Part shown: in pieces, positions 24,890-32,275 of the stretch
How the letters are laid out: each line of letters opens with the position of its first letter
How positions within the stretch are numbered: the first letter of the stretch is position 1
DNA from: Modestobacter sp. Leaf380
Lineage (GTDB): Bacteria > Actinomycetota > Actinomycetes > Mycobacteriales > Geodermatophilaceae
NCBI RefSeq assembly: GCF_001424485.1
Contig: NZ_LMQC01000009.1
Location: forward strand, 1-60,130
Reading direction: 5' to 3'
DNA length: 60,130 nucleotides
The notes under the pieces: generated by a model
Database searches by the model: none
Seen by the model: only the letters and a program-made list of their open reading frames with translations
What the model was told of the DNA's origin: nothing
Program-made: the position numbers and the translations under genes

Positions 24890-25324
24890 ATGGCCAACGC
24901 CTTCCAGGTGACCTTCGACGCCGAGGACCCGTTGCGGCTGGGGCGCTTCTGGGGTGCGGTGCTGGGGTACGTCGACCAGCCCCCGCCCGACGGGCACGAG
25001 TCGTGGCCGGCGTTCCTGACCTCGGTGGGCGTGCCGGAGTCCCAGTGGGACTCGGCCTGGTCGGTCGTGGACCCGGACGGCGTCGGCGCACGCCTGCTGT
25101 TCCAGAAGGTCCCCGAGGGCAAGGCGGCGAAGAACCGGGTGCACCTGGACGTCACCGTCGGCGGTGGCCGCGGCGTCCCGCTGGAGGAACGGCAGCGCCG
25201 GGTCGACGCGCGGGCCGCGGAGCTGGTCGAGCTGGGCGCGGAGCTCGTCGGCCCGGGCGCGGAGCCCGGGGGCTACTGGGTGGTGCTGCGCGACCCGGAG
25301 GGCAACGAGTTCTGCCTGCAGTGA
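24890..25324 (+). CDS. VOC-family protein
   Basis: A 144-residue protein: FQVTFDAEDPLRLGRFWGAVLGYVDQPPP, a middle segment WSVVDPDGVGARLLFQKVPEGKAAKNRVHLDVTV, and the C-terminal GGYWVVLRDPEGNEFCLQ, all typical of the actinobacterial VOC subgroup (two beta-alpha-beta-beta-beta modules). The histidine in NRVHLDV and the terminal glutamate in GNEFCLQ are the usual metal ligands. It follows the 24541 gene closely and shares a converging stop region with the protease gene (seven bases apart). Confidence 0.92.
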   Translation: MANAFQVTFDAEDPLRLGRFWGAVLGYVDQPPPDGHESWPAFLTSVGVPESQWDSAWSVVDPDGVGARLLFQKVPEGKAAKNRVHLDVTVGGGRGVPLEERQRRVDARAAELVELGAELVGPGAEPGGYWVVLRDPEGNEFCLQ

Positions 25325-25331
25325 CCCAGGC

Positions 25332-26306
25332 TCAGAGGTCGGGGACGCACTCCCCCGCGCCGAGCCGGGCCAGCCCGGCCAGGTCGCCGTCGGCGAAGTC
25401 GAGGACCGACCCGTCGGTGGTGGCGTACATCAGCTGGTCGGTGTCCCAGACGTGCTGCAGCCCGACGACGTGGCCCAGCTCGTGCAGCAGGATCGACCGG
25501 GCGACCTCCGAGCCGCGCTCGGAGGTCACCAGGTCGGCGAACTCGGGCCCGTCCAGGGTGACGTTGCCGCTGACGTAGACCTTCGTCCCGTCGACCGACG
25601 GCGAGGCCCACGCGCTGCCGCCGAGACCCGCGACCTGACCGGCGAGGGCGGGCTGCTGATCCGGGGTGCGCCAGCCGATGAGCACCGGTGCCCACCGGTC
25701 GCCGTAGACGTCGGGCTGGAAGACGCCGCGGCCCTCGACGGGCACCTCGGCGGTGGTGCCCTCGTAGTCGAACTGCAGGCCGGTGACCTCCGACAGCCGG
25801 GCCAGGGCGTCGGTGACCATGGCCTCCGCGCCCTCCGGCGCGCCGTCCAGGCTGAGGACGACGTCGACCGGGCGGCACGGGTCGTAGGCGACCGGGCTGG
25901 TGCCGTCGGCCTGCAGCTCGATGAACCCGAACGCGCCGGGGTCCTCGGGGGCCGGCGGCGGGGTGCCCAGCGGCTGGCCGGAGGCGCCGACGCCGGGGGT
26001 CGGGAACCCGCTGGGCGCCGCGACGACGGCCGGCACCTCGGCGGCGGCCTGCGGGATCTCGGGACTGCGGTCGGCCAGCTCGGGCAGGTACACGACCCCG
26101 GCGACGACGGCGGCCAGCGTGACCAGACCGAGGACGACCCGGCCCCGGCGGCGCTTGCGCGGCGGGGGCGGCGGCTCCTCCACGAACCAGTCCCGCCCGG
26201 TGACGCCGACCGGTTCGCGGCCGGCGGCCTCGTCGAGCACCCACTGCGGCACACGTCCCGACGGCGACACCCGGTGGATCGGTGCGGTCTCGTCCGGCTC
26301 GCTCAC
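25332..26306 (-). CDS. membrane-anchored matrixin-like zinc metalloprotease
   Basis: A 324-residue protein with GTG start. A basic cytosolic N-terminus (RKRRRGR) precedes one membrane segment (VVLGLVTLAAVVAGVVYLPEL, about residues 55-75), then a Pro/Ala linker and a proteolytic domain. HELGHVVGLQHVWDT near residue 273 is the zinc-binding HExxHxxGxxH; a methionine turn (DQLMYATTD) follows. These features define the metzincin matrixin group. It should act outside the membrane. Substrate unknown. Confidence 0.9.
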   Translation of the reverse strand: MSEPDETAPIHRVSPSGRVPQWVLDEAAGREPVGVTGRDWFVEEPPPPPRKRRRGRVVLGLVTLAAVVAGVVYLPELADRSPEIPQAAAEVPAVVAAPSGFPTPGVGASGQPLGTPPPAPEDPGAFGFIELQADGTSPVAYDPCRPVDVVLSLDGAPEGAEAMVTDALARLSEVTGLQFDYEGTTAEVPVEGRGVFQPDVYGDRWAPVLIGWRTPDQQPALAGQVAGLGGSAWASPSVDGTKVYVSGNVTLDGPEFADLVTSERGSEVARSILLHELGHVVGLQHVWDTDQLMYATTDGSVLDFADGDLAGLARLGAGECVPDL

Positions 26307-26427
26307 GTGTCCCCGTCCTCGTGGTGCAGAGGACTCAGTGTGCCTGGCCCGCCGTCGGTGGGGCCCGGAACACGCAGCGCGGGCCGCTCGCACGGGTCTG
26401 TCGGACCGGCAGGGCAGGCTGTCCCCC

Positions 26428-28173
26428 GTGCAGCACATCGGGATCGACCTCGCCTGGGGACTCAAGTCACCGACCGGCCTGGCGGTGCTCGACGACGCCG
26501 GGGCGCTGGTGCACGTCTCCGCCGTCCGCACCGACGAGCAGATCGAGGCCGCCCTCGCCCCGTTCACCGCCGGCCCCTGCATCGTGGCGATCGACGCCCC
26601 GCTGCTGGTGACCAACGCGACCGGCAACCGGGGCGCGGAGAAGGCGCTGAACCTGGACTTCGCGAAGTTCCAGGCCGGGGCGCACCCGACGAACCAGGGC
26701 AAGCCGGAGTTCACCGACGGCGACACCCGCGGCGGCCGGCTGGGCAAGCGGCTGCGGCTGGACCTGGACCCCCGCTCGGGCCGGGAGCGGCGCGGCATCG
26801 AGGTCTACCCGCACGCGGCGACCGTCGCGCTGTTCCGGCTGGGCAAGACCCTGAAGTACAAGAACAAGCCGGGTCGGGAGTTCCCGCAGCTGCAGGCCGA
26901 GCTGCTGGTGCTGATGGACCACCTGTCCGCGGTCGCCGAGCTGACCCTGGGGCCGCTGTTCGCCGACCTGCGCGCGCAGGTGGTGGCCGCGACCAAGAAG
27001 TCCCAGCTGCGGGTGGTGGAAGACCAGGTCGACGCGGTCGTCTGCGCCTACGTGGGGTGGATCGCGGTCCGCCGTCCGGACGACGTCACCACCTACGGGG
27101 ACGCGACGACGGGGGCGATCGTGACCCCCACGCTCCCCTCGGACCTCACGCCGCTGGCGAAGGCCCCGGCACCCGTGCTGGACCCGGTGCAGCAGGCGAT
27201 CCAGGCCTACGCGGACTCCTGGCCCGAGACCGTGACGGCGGCCGAGGCGGCACTGGCCCTGGTGAGCAGCCTGCTCGACGAGGCCGGCATCAACTACCTG
27301 TCGGTGACTGGCCGGGCCAAGACGGTGGCCTCGTTCGCGGAGAAGGCGGTGCGCGAGGTCGACGGGGTGCGGCTGTACTCCGACCCGCTGGCCGAGATCG
27401 GCGACGCCATCGGGGTCCGGGTGATCACCTACGTGCAGTCCGACGTCGTGGTGGTCGCGGAGCTGCTGGGCGACCAGGTGGTGGTCCTCGACGACCGCGA
27501 CCTGGGCTCGCAGACGGCGCGGGAGGGCCGGTTCGGCTACGCCAGCCGGCACCTCCAGATCGCGGTGGACCCGGCGCGCGCCGAGGAGTGGCCGGCGCTG
27601 CGCGACCGCCGCGTGCAGGTCCAGGTGCGCACGGTGCTGCAGCACGCGTGGGCCGAGTTCGAGCACGACATCCGCTACAAGGGCACGGTGCCCGCCGAGC
27701 ACGCCTCGGAGTTCGACCGCCGGTTCACCCTGGCCGCCGGGCTGCTGGAGCTGGCCGACCAGGAGTTCACCGCGATCCGCGAGCGGCTGCGTGCCCCGGT
27801 GCCCGCCGCCGAGGACGACGACGTCGACCCCGACGACCCGCGGATCGCCCCGCGCGAGCTGGCCGCCTTCCTGGCCGGGCAGTACGCCGACGCCGACTGG
27901 TCGCGCCCGGACCACTACGACTGGATATCCGGGCTGCTGCTGGAGCTGGGCGTCACCTCGCTGGTGGAGCTGGGCGACGTGCTGCGCGCCGCGGAGGACG
28001 ACTCCTCGATCGCGGCCCGGATGGGCTACAAGTACCCGCCGGGTGCGGTCCGCCGGCTCGACGACGCCCTGCTGGCCGGGTTCGGCCAGCGGTACGTGGA
28101 GCTGCACGGCAACGCGCACCGCTCGGCGGCGCTGCGGGCCCGGTTGGCGAAGCTGGTCGCGCCGGGCGGCTGA
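26428..28173 (+). CDS. DUF429-RelA/SpoT fusion: RNase H-fold domain plus (p)ppGpp synthetase-like domain
   Basis: A 581-residue protein with GTG start. Residues 1-240 are a DUF429 domain (IGIDLAWG with Asp 7, CIVAIDAPLLV, GIEVYPHAATVALF, DQVDAVVCAYVGW), a predicted RNase H-like nuclease fold. From about 260 to 460 comes a RelA/SpoT synthetase module: GRAKTVASFAEKAVR near 295, DPLAEIGDAIGVRVITYVQ, GRFGYASRHLQIAVD and VQVQVRTVLQHAWAEFEHDIRYK, whose residues match the catalytic set of small alarmone synthetases. A helical C-terminal domain ends the protein. Expected to make or hydrolyse an alarmone-type nucleotide, but no HD hydrolase domain is present. The fusion is the unusual feature; no partner gene is adjacent. 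It converges on the 28174 gene with no gap. Confidence 0.9.
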   Translation: MQHIGIDLAWGLKSPTGLAVLDDAGALVHVSAVRTDEQIEAALAPFTAGPCIVAIDAPLLVTNATGNRGAEKALNLDFAKFQAGAHPTNQGKPEFTDGDTRGGRLGKRLRLDLDPRSGRERRGIEVYPHAATVALFRLGKTLKYKNKPGREFPQLQAELLVLMDHLSAVAELTLGPLFADLRAQVVAATKKSQLRVVEDQVDAVVCAYVGWIAVRRPDDVTTYGDATTGAIVTPTLPSDLTPLAKAPAPVLDPVQQAIQAYADSWPETVTAAEAALALVSSLLDEAGINYLSVTGRAKTVASFAEKAVREVDGVRLYSDPLAEIGDAIGVRVITYVQSDVVVVAELLGDQVVVLDDRDLGSQTAREGRFGYASRHLQIAVDPARAEEWPALRDRRVQVQVRTVLQHAWAEFEHDIRYKGTVPAEHASEFDRRFTLAAGLLELADQEFTAIRERLRAPVPAAEDDDVDPDDPRIAPRELAAFLAGQYADADWSRPDHYDWISGLLLELGVTSLVELGDVLRAAEDDSSIAARMGYKYPPGAVRRLDDALLAGFGQRYVELHGNAHRSAALRARLAKLVAPGG

Positions 28174-28491
28174 TCAGTCGGAGCCGCCGCCACCGCCTCC
28201 GCCACCGCCGTCGGAGCCGCCTCCTCCGCCGCCGTCACTGCCGGCACCGCCGTCGCTGCCGGCACCGCCGTCGTACCCGCCGTCGTGCCCGTGGTGTCCG
28301 CCGTGCCCGCCGTGGCCCCGGTCCGGGACGGGGTCGCTGTACCCCGTGTAGCCGACCGCACCGCCGGTGCCGGCGTCAGCGGCTCCGGAGCCCCGGCGCG
28401 CCGGTGGGGTGGCCTTCTGCCGTTGCTGCCAGGCGCGGAAGACGATGGCCAGCACGACGACCAGGACGACGACGGCGATGAGCTTGCCCAT
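28174..28491 (-). CDS. small membrane protein with long Gly-rich tail
   Basis: A 105-residue protein: one N-terminal membrane segment (MGKLIAVVVLVVVLAIVFRAW), a short basic stretch, then a His/Gly/Asp/Ser-rich tail (GHGGHGGHHGHDGG, repeated GSDGG units). The tail is almost free of hydrophobic residues, so it is probably disordered; histidines could bind metal. ATG at 28489-28491 directly starts the hydrophobic segment. It is convergent with the DUF429-Rel gene, with the stops touching. Confidence 0.65.
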   Translation of the reverse strand: MGKLIAVVVLVVVLAIVFRAWQQRQKATPPARRGSGAADAGTGGAVGYTGYSDPVPDRGHGGHGGHHGHDGGYDGGAGSDGGAGSDGGGGGGSDGGGGGGGGGSD

Positions 28492-28675
28492 GCGCACACC
28501 CTGGGACCTCGGGGCCCGCAGCGCCAGACACCCGGCCCGCCGACCTGCAGCCGAGCCCATCCGCGTCGAGACCCGCGTGGCCGCGCGCAGCGGTCACCGG
28601 TGCGCGCCCGGGCCGCGTACCGCAGCCCCAGCGGCGCCTCGGCGCGCACTCACGGACCGACGGCGCGCCGGCGCC

Positions 28676-28963
28676 TCAGCCCCAGCTGCCGGCGCGGGCC
28701 GCAGCGACGTTCGGGTCCTCCAGCGTGTGCGTCCGACGGCGGGGACCGCGGTCGGGGACCACAGCCGGGACGACGTCGTCGTCACCCGGGTCGGCGGCGC
28801 GCACCGCCCGGCTGAGGCCGGACACCACGAAGGTGGCCATGCCGATGACGAGCCACAGCAGCGCGACGCCGCCGAGCTCGGGCACGGTGGCGCCCACGAG
28901 CAGCGGCGCGACGATGCCCCAGAGCACCACCCGGTGCGGGGCGGGGTACGCGCGTGGGTCCAT
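28676..28963 (-). CDS. small two-segment membrane protein
   Basis: A 95-residue protein. VVLWGIVAPLLVGATVP (residues 12-28) and ALLWLVIGMATFVVSGL (34-50) are two membrane segments, with an acidic then basic C-terminal tail. No family recognised. ATG MDPRAYPAPHR was chosen as the only start before the first segment. It is divergent from the Phd-like gene. Confidence 0.65.
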   Translation of the reverse strand: MDPRAYPAPHRVVLWGIVAPLLVGATVPELGGVALLWLVIGMATFVVSGLSRAVRAADPGDDDVVPAVVPDRGPRRRTHTLEDPNVAAARAGSWG

Positions 28964-29083
28964 GGCGTCGGTGTCGGCGCCGGGGTGGTCCGGGTTGAGC
29001 CGGGCTCACCTCTCCGAGTGGGAGACACGGCATCCATCGGTGGCTACGTTCGACATCTCCATGGTGGGCACAGGGGGCTGCGA

Positions 29084-29323
29084 GTGACGAGCATGGGGAT
29101 CCGCGAGCCCCGGGACGGGCCCAGCAGGCGCAACGCGGAGGTCCGGGCCGGCCAGACCATCACCGTGACCGACCACGGCACCCCGGTCGACCGGCCGACG
29201 GCGCTGGAACGTCTGGTCGCCGAGGGCATCGTGCAGCCACCGGTCCGGACGAAGACGCCGGCCGCGGACCCTGTCGACGGCGGTGTCGCGCTCTCCGAGA
29301 TCGCGCCGTCCGACCGGCGGTGA
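29084..29323 (+). CDS. Phd/YefM-like antitoxin, degenerate
   Basis: A 79-residue protein with GTG start. MGIREPRDGPSRRNAEVRAG followed by QTITVTDHGTPVDRP matches the Phd antitoxin fold; the usual text is RELRDHLSR..., so two leucines appear to be replaced by prolines (REPRDGPS), which would break helix 1. The tail LERLVAEGIVQPP is the normal toxin-binding stretch. It overlaps a truncated PIN gene (GTGA), as a real antitoxin-toxin pair would. Function is therefore doubtful; the module may be decaying. Confidence 0.72.
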   Translation: MTSMGIREPRDGPSRRNAEVRAGQTITVTDHGTPVDRPTALERLVAEGIVQPPVRTKTPAADPVDGGVALSEIAPSDRR

Positions 29324-29568
29324 ACCCGTACCTGGACACGTCCGCTCTGGTCCCCCTGCTGGTGTGCGAGGCGTCCTCACCGCTGTGCCGACGCCTCGGG
29401 GAGTCGGCGACGGCGTCCCTGCGGCACGGGCTGCGGGGCCGTGGTGCGGTGCACTGCGCGGGGCCGGTGTCGGTCGCCGACGCGGAGCTCGCCGCCGCCA
29501 CCGGTGATCGGGAACTGCTCACGGCCTGGCGGCGCGAGGGCCTGTCGATCGTGGGCACCGGGGCATGA
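29320..29568 (+). pseudogene. truncated VapC-like PIN toxin remnant
   Basis: 82 codons against about 130 in a normal VapC. The first strand keeps the catalytic aspartate (YLDTSALVPLLVCE), and the last motif is present (VADAELAAATGDRELLTAWRREGLSIV), but the middle of the domain, including its conserved glutamate, is missing. The result is an in-frame internal deletion of roughly 50 residues rather than a frameshift. Its TGA overlaps the ATG of jetA (ATGA), so it is kept in the same translational unit as the SMC-type operon. Confidence 0.7.
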
Positions 29569-31055
29569 ACGATCCCGCAGCAGCCACCGACCGGCTCAGG
29601 CTCTTCCGGTACGTGAGCGACACCGAGCACACGGCCGACTACCTGGCCGTGATGCGGCTCTTCAGCTCAGGACTGCTCATCGACCTGTCCGCGTCCGAGA
29701 TCGCCGAGCGGCTGCGAGAGCAGTCCGGCATCCACCTGGACGTCGACACCGTCGAGGACCGGTGTGACTCCCTGGTGGGCTGGGGGAACCTGATCCGGTC
29801 GGTCCGGGACGCCCGGGTGCGGACGATCGCGGACTGGCAGCGTGCCCGCACCCGGTACCAGATCTCCAAGCTGGGCGGCCGGGTGCACCGCCAGGTGGAG
29901 GAACTGCTGGCCACCTCCGAGGGTGCCCGCGAGGTGGCCCGCGAACTGCTCGCCGGGACCGCCGACCGGCTGCTGCTCATCCGCGAGCTGGCGGTGGCCG
30001 ATCCCACGGACCCCGAACGGCTGGCCGCCGAGGTCACGACCCTGTTCAGCAACCAGCGGGTCTTCCTGGACAGCCTGGCCGACTTCTACGCCTACCTCGC
30101 CACCGTGCTCAGCCGGTACGACCTGGCCGGGGACGAGTACGCCACGTTCAAGGGCGTGCTGTTGGACTACGTGGGGTTGCTGGGGTCCGACGTCGGACGA
30201 CACGCCCCGCTCGTCGGCGAACGGCTGACCGGGCTCGCTCCGCACCTACCGGCGGTCCTGGGCCAGCTGGCGGCGCTGCCCGGGCTCTCCGGAGGGGCCG
30301 CCGCGGTCGAGCGGCTACCCGGGCGCACCGAGCGCGACTGGACCGAGTTCGCGGAGTGGTTCACCGGCGCACGGTCGGGTCCCGAACGCCTGCGCGCGGC
30401 TGCCGAGCAGGCCCTGGGCCAGCTGCTGACCAACGCCAAACGCATGGTCTCCTCGGCCGGGACCGGGCTCTCCCGCCGCGACGACCTCCTCCGGCTGGCC
30501 GCGGTCTTCGCCACCGACGGGGTCGACGACGACACTGCCCACCGGCTGTGGGCCGCGACGTTCGGCGCAGCTCCTGCGCGACACCTGGCGCTGGGGCTGG
30601 AAGACGACGACGGTCGCACGCCGCCGTCGACGTCCTGGTGGGACGCGCCCCCGGTCGACGTCCCGGTGTCCGTGCGGGAGCAGGGTGACCGGACCGCCCG
30701 GGGCCGGTCGGCACGGGTCCCCGACCCCGGACTGGACCGGGTCCGGTTGCTCGCCGAGGCAGCGGCGGAAGCCGCGGCGCTGCGGGCGGCCGCCACCGAG
30801 CTCGCAGCCGCGGGACGCCTGCACGGCGCGCGGCTGTCCCCGGCGGCCCGGGACCTGGTGCTGGACCAGTTGGCCGCGGTGATCGCCGTCGACCAGCTCC
30901 TGGTCGGCCCGGCCACACGTACCGACTCCGACCTGGGACTGGTCCTGCTGGTGGAGCCCGGCGGGGAGACCGTCGTCGAGTCCACGGACGGCCGGACGAC
31001 GGTGCACGGGCTGACCCTGAGCGCGCGGCCCCTCGTCGGGGAGGCGACCCCGTGA
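29565..31055 (+). CDS. jetA: Wadjet JetA-like kleisin subunit (DUF2397/TIGR02677)
   Basis: A 496-residue protein, ATG overlapping the preceding stop. FRYVSDTEHTADYLAVMRLF starts the conserved region, followed by DVDTVEDRCDSLVGWGNLIRSVRD and ARTRYQISKLGGRVHRQVEELL, a winged-helix pair typical of TIGR02677 proteins. In the Wadjet/MksF analogy this is the kleisin that bridges the SMC heads. Predicted C-terminal segment LWWDAPPVDVPVSVREQG follows a long helical middle. It overlaps the next gene by four bases, as do all four genes of the operon. Confidence 0.88.
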   Translation: MNDPAAATDRLRLFRYVSDTEHTADYLAVMRLFSSGLLIDLSASEIAERLREQSGIHLDVDTVEDRCDSLVGWGNLIRSVRDARVRTIADWQRARTRYQISKLGGRVHRQVEELLATSEGAREVARELLAGTADRLLLIRELAVADPTDPERLAAEVTTLFSNQRVFLDSLADFYAYLATVLSRYDLAGDEYATFKGVLLDYVGLLGSDVGRHAPLVGERLTGLAPHLPAVLGQLAALPGLSGGAAAVERLPGRTERDWTEFAEWFTGARSGPERLRAAAEQALGQLLTNAKRMVSSAGTGLSRRDDLLRLAAVFATDGVDDDTAHRLWAATFGAAPARHLALGLEDDDGRTPPSTSWWDAPPVDVPVSVREQGDRTARGRSARVPDPGLDRVRLLAEAAAEAAALRAAATELAAAGRLHGARLSPAARDLVLDQLAAVIAVDQLLVGPATRTDSDLGLVLLVEPGGETVVESTDGRTTVHGLTLSARPLVGEATP

Positions 31056-32275
31056 GCGCCGTGACCACCTCTGCGCACGATGCGGCCGAGCGCCGGACGG
31101 CGGCCCGTGCGCTGCTGCTGACCCCGGTGCTGACCACTGCCCAGCAACCGGAGGTCATGCGCCTGGTCCGCCGGCACGCCCCGGCGCTGCGCACCCTGTT
31201 CGGCTCTCAGCTGGGGTACACCCTCGTCGTCGAATCGACCTTCGCGCGGCTGCTGAAGACCCCGCCGGAGGCCGGCATGCCGGTCCGCCCGGCCCGTCGC
31301 GCCGACGGCGCACCCTTCGCCGCCCGCACGTACGTGCACCTGTGCCTGGTGACCGCAGCCCTGCTCGCTCCCTCGGCCGGCGAGCAGGTCCTGGTGTCCA
31401 CCCTCATCGAGCAGGTGCGGGCCGACGCTGCGGGGTTGGGTCTGGAGCTCCCCGACAGCCTCACCGAGCGCCGGTCTCTGGTCGCGGCGCTGGACCTGCT
31501 GGTCCGCTGGGGCGTGCTGTCCGAGACCGACGGCAGCACGGCAGGCTGGGCAGAACACCGCGAGGAGGCGCTGCTCACCGTGCACCGCCCGCTGCTCCCG
31601 TACCTGCTCAACCGGCCGCTGCCGGCCGGGGCCGACGTCGACGCCCTGCTGGCGCCTGCCGAGGACCACCAGCCGCGCCGGCGGCTGCGCCGGCTGCTGT
31701 CCGAGAACCCGGTCGTGCTGCGTTCGGACCTGGACGCGGAGACCGCCGACGTCCTCTCCCGCGAGCGTCCCGTGCTGGCCCGGCAGCTGGACGAGGCATT
31801 CGGTCTGGTGCTGGAGACCCGCGCCGAGGGCGTGCTCGCCCACGACCCGGACGCCTCGCTGTCCGACGTGACCTTCCCGGGCACGGGCACGGTCCGACAG
31901 GCCGCGCTGCTGCTGGTCGAGCACCTGGCGATCGACCACCTCCCCGACCCCGACGCGCGGGACGCCACCGGCGCTCACCCGTCGTCGGTGCTGGTGTCCT
32001 GGTCCGCCGTCGACGACTGCCTGGGTGTCCTGCTGACCCGCTACGGCCGGGGGTGGCAGCAGCGGTTGCGCGAGGACCCGCTGCGACTGCGCGGGGAGGT
32101 GCTCGACCTGCTCACCTCGCTGTCGCTGACCACACCCTCGGCGGACGGCGTCCTCGTGCACGCCGTCGCCGCCCGGTACCGCACCGAGGTGACCCACCAC
32201 CGGGCCACCCGGCGCGCACCCGACCCCGAGCCCGAGCCCGATGCCGGCCTGTTCGACCTGGAGGACCCGCAGTGA
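31052..32275 (+). CDS. jetB: Wadjet JetB-like KITE subunit (DUF2398/TIGR02678)
   Basis: A 407-residue protein with GTG start overlapping jetA (GTGA). AERRTAARALLLTPVLTTAQQPEVMRLVRRHAPALRTLFGSQLGYTLVVESTFARLLK is the TIGR02678 signature; SETDGSTAGWAEHREEALLTVHRPLLPYLL follows. It corresponds to MukE/KITE-type winged-helix dimers that bind the kleisin. The C-terminal DPEPEPDAGLFDLEDP is acidic. Coupled to the SMC gene by a GTGA overlap. Confidence 0.88.
   Translation: MSAVTTSAHDAAERRTAARALLLTPVLTTAQQPEVMRLVRRHAPALRTLFGSQLGYTLVVESTFARLLKTPPEAGMPVRPARRADGAPFAARTYVHLCLVTAALLAPSAGEQVLVSTLIEQVRADAAGLGLELPDSLTERRSLVAALDLLVRWGVLSETDGSTAGWAEHREEALLTVHRPLLPYLLNRPLPAGADVDALLAPAEDHQPRRRLRRLLSENPVVLRSDLDAETADVLSRERPVLARQLDEAFGLVLETRAEGVLAHDPDASLSDVTFPGTGTVRQAALLLVEHLAIDHLPDPDARDATGAHPSSVLVSWSAVDDCLGVLLTRYGRGWQQRLREDPLRLRGEVLDLLTSLSLTTPSADGVLVHAVAARYRTEVTHHRATRRAPDPEPEPDAGLFDLEDPQ

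Noticed and set aside
25164-28481. A 1105-codon plus-strand frame
   Set aside because: It is Gly/Arg/Ala shadow text over the protease and the DUF429-Rel gene, with no motifs.
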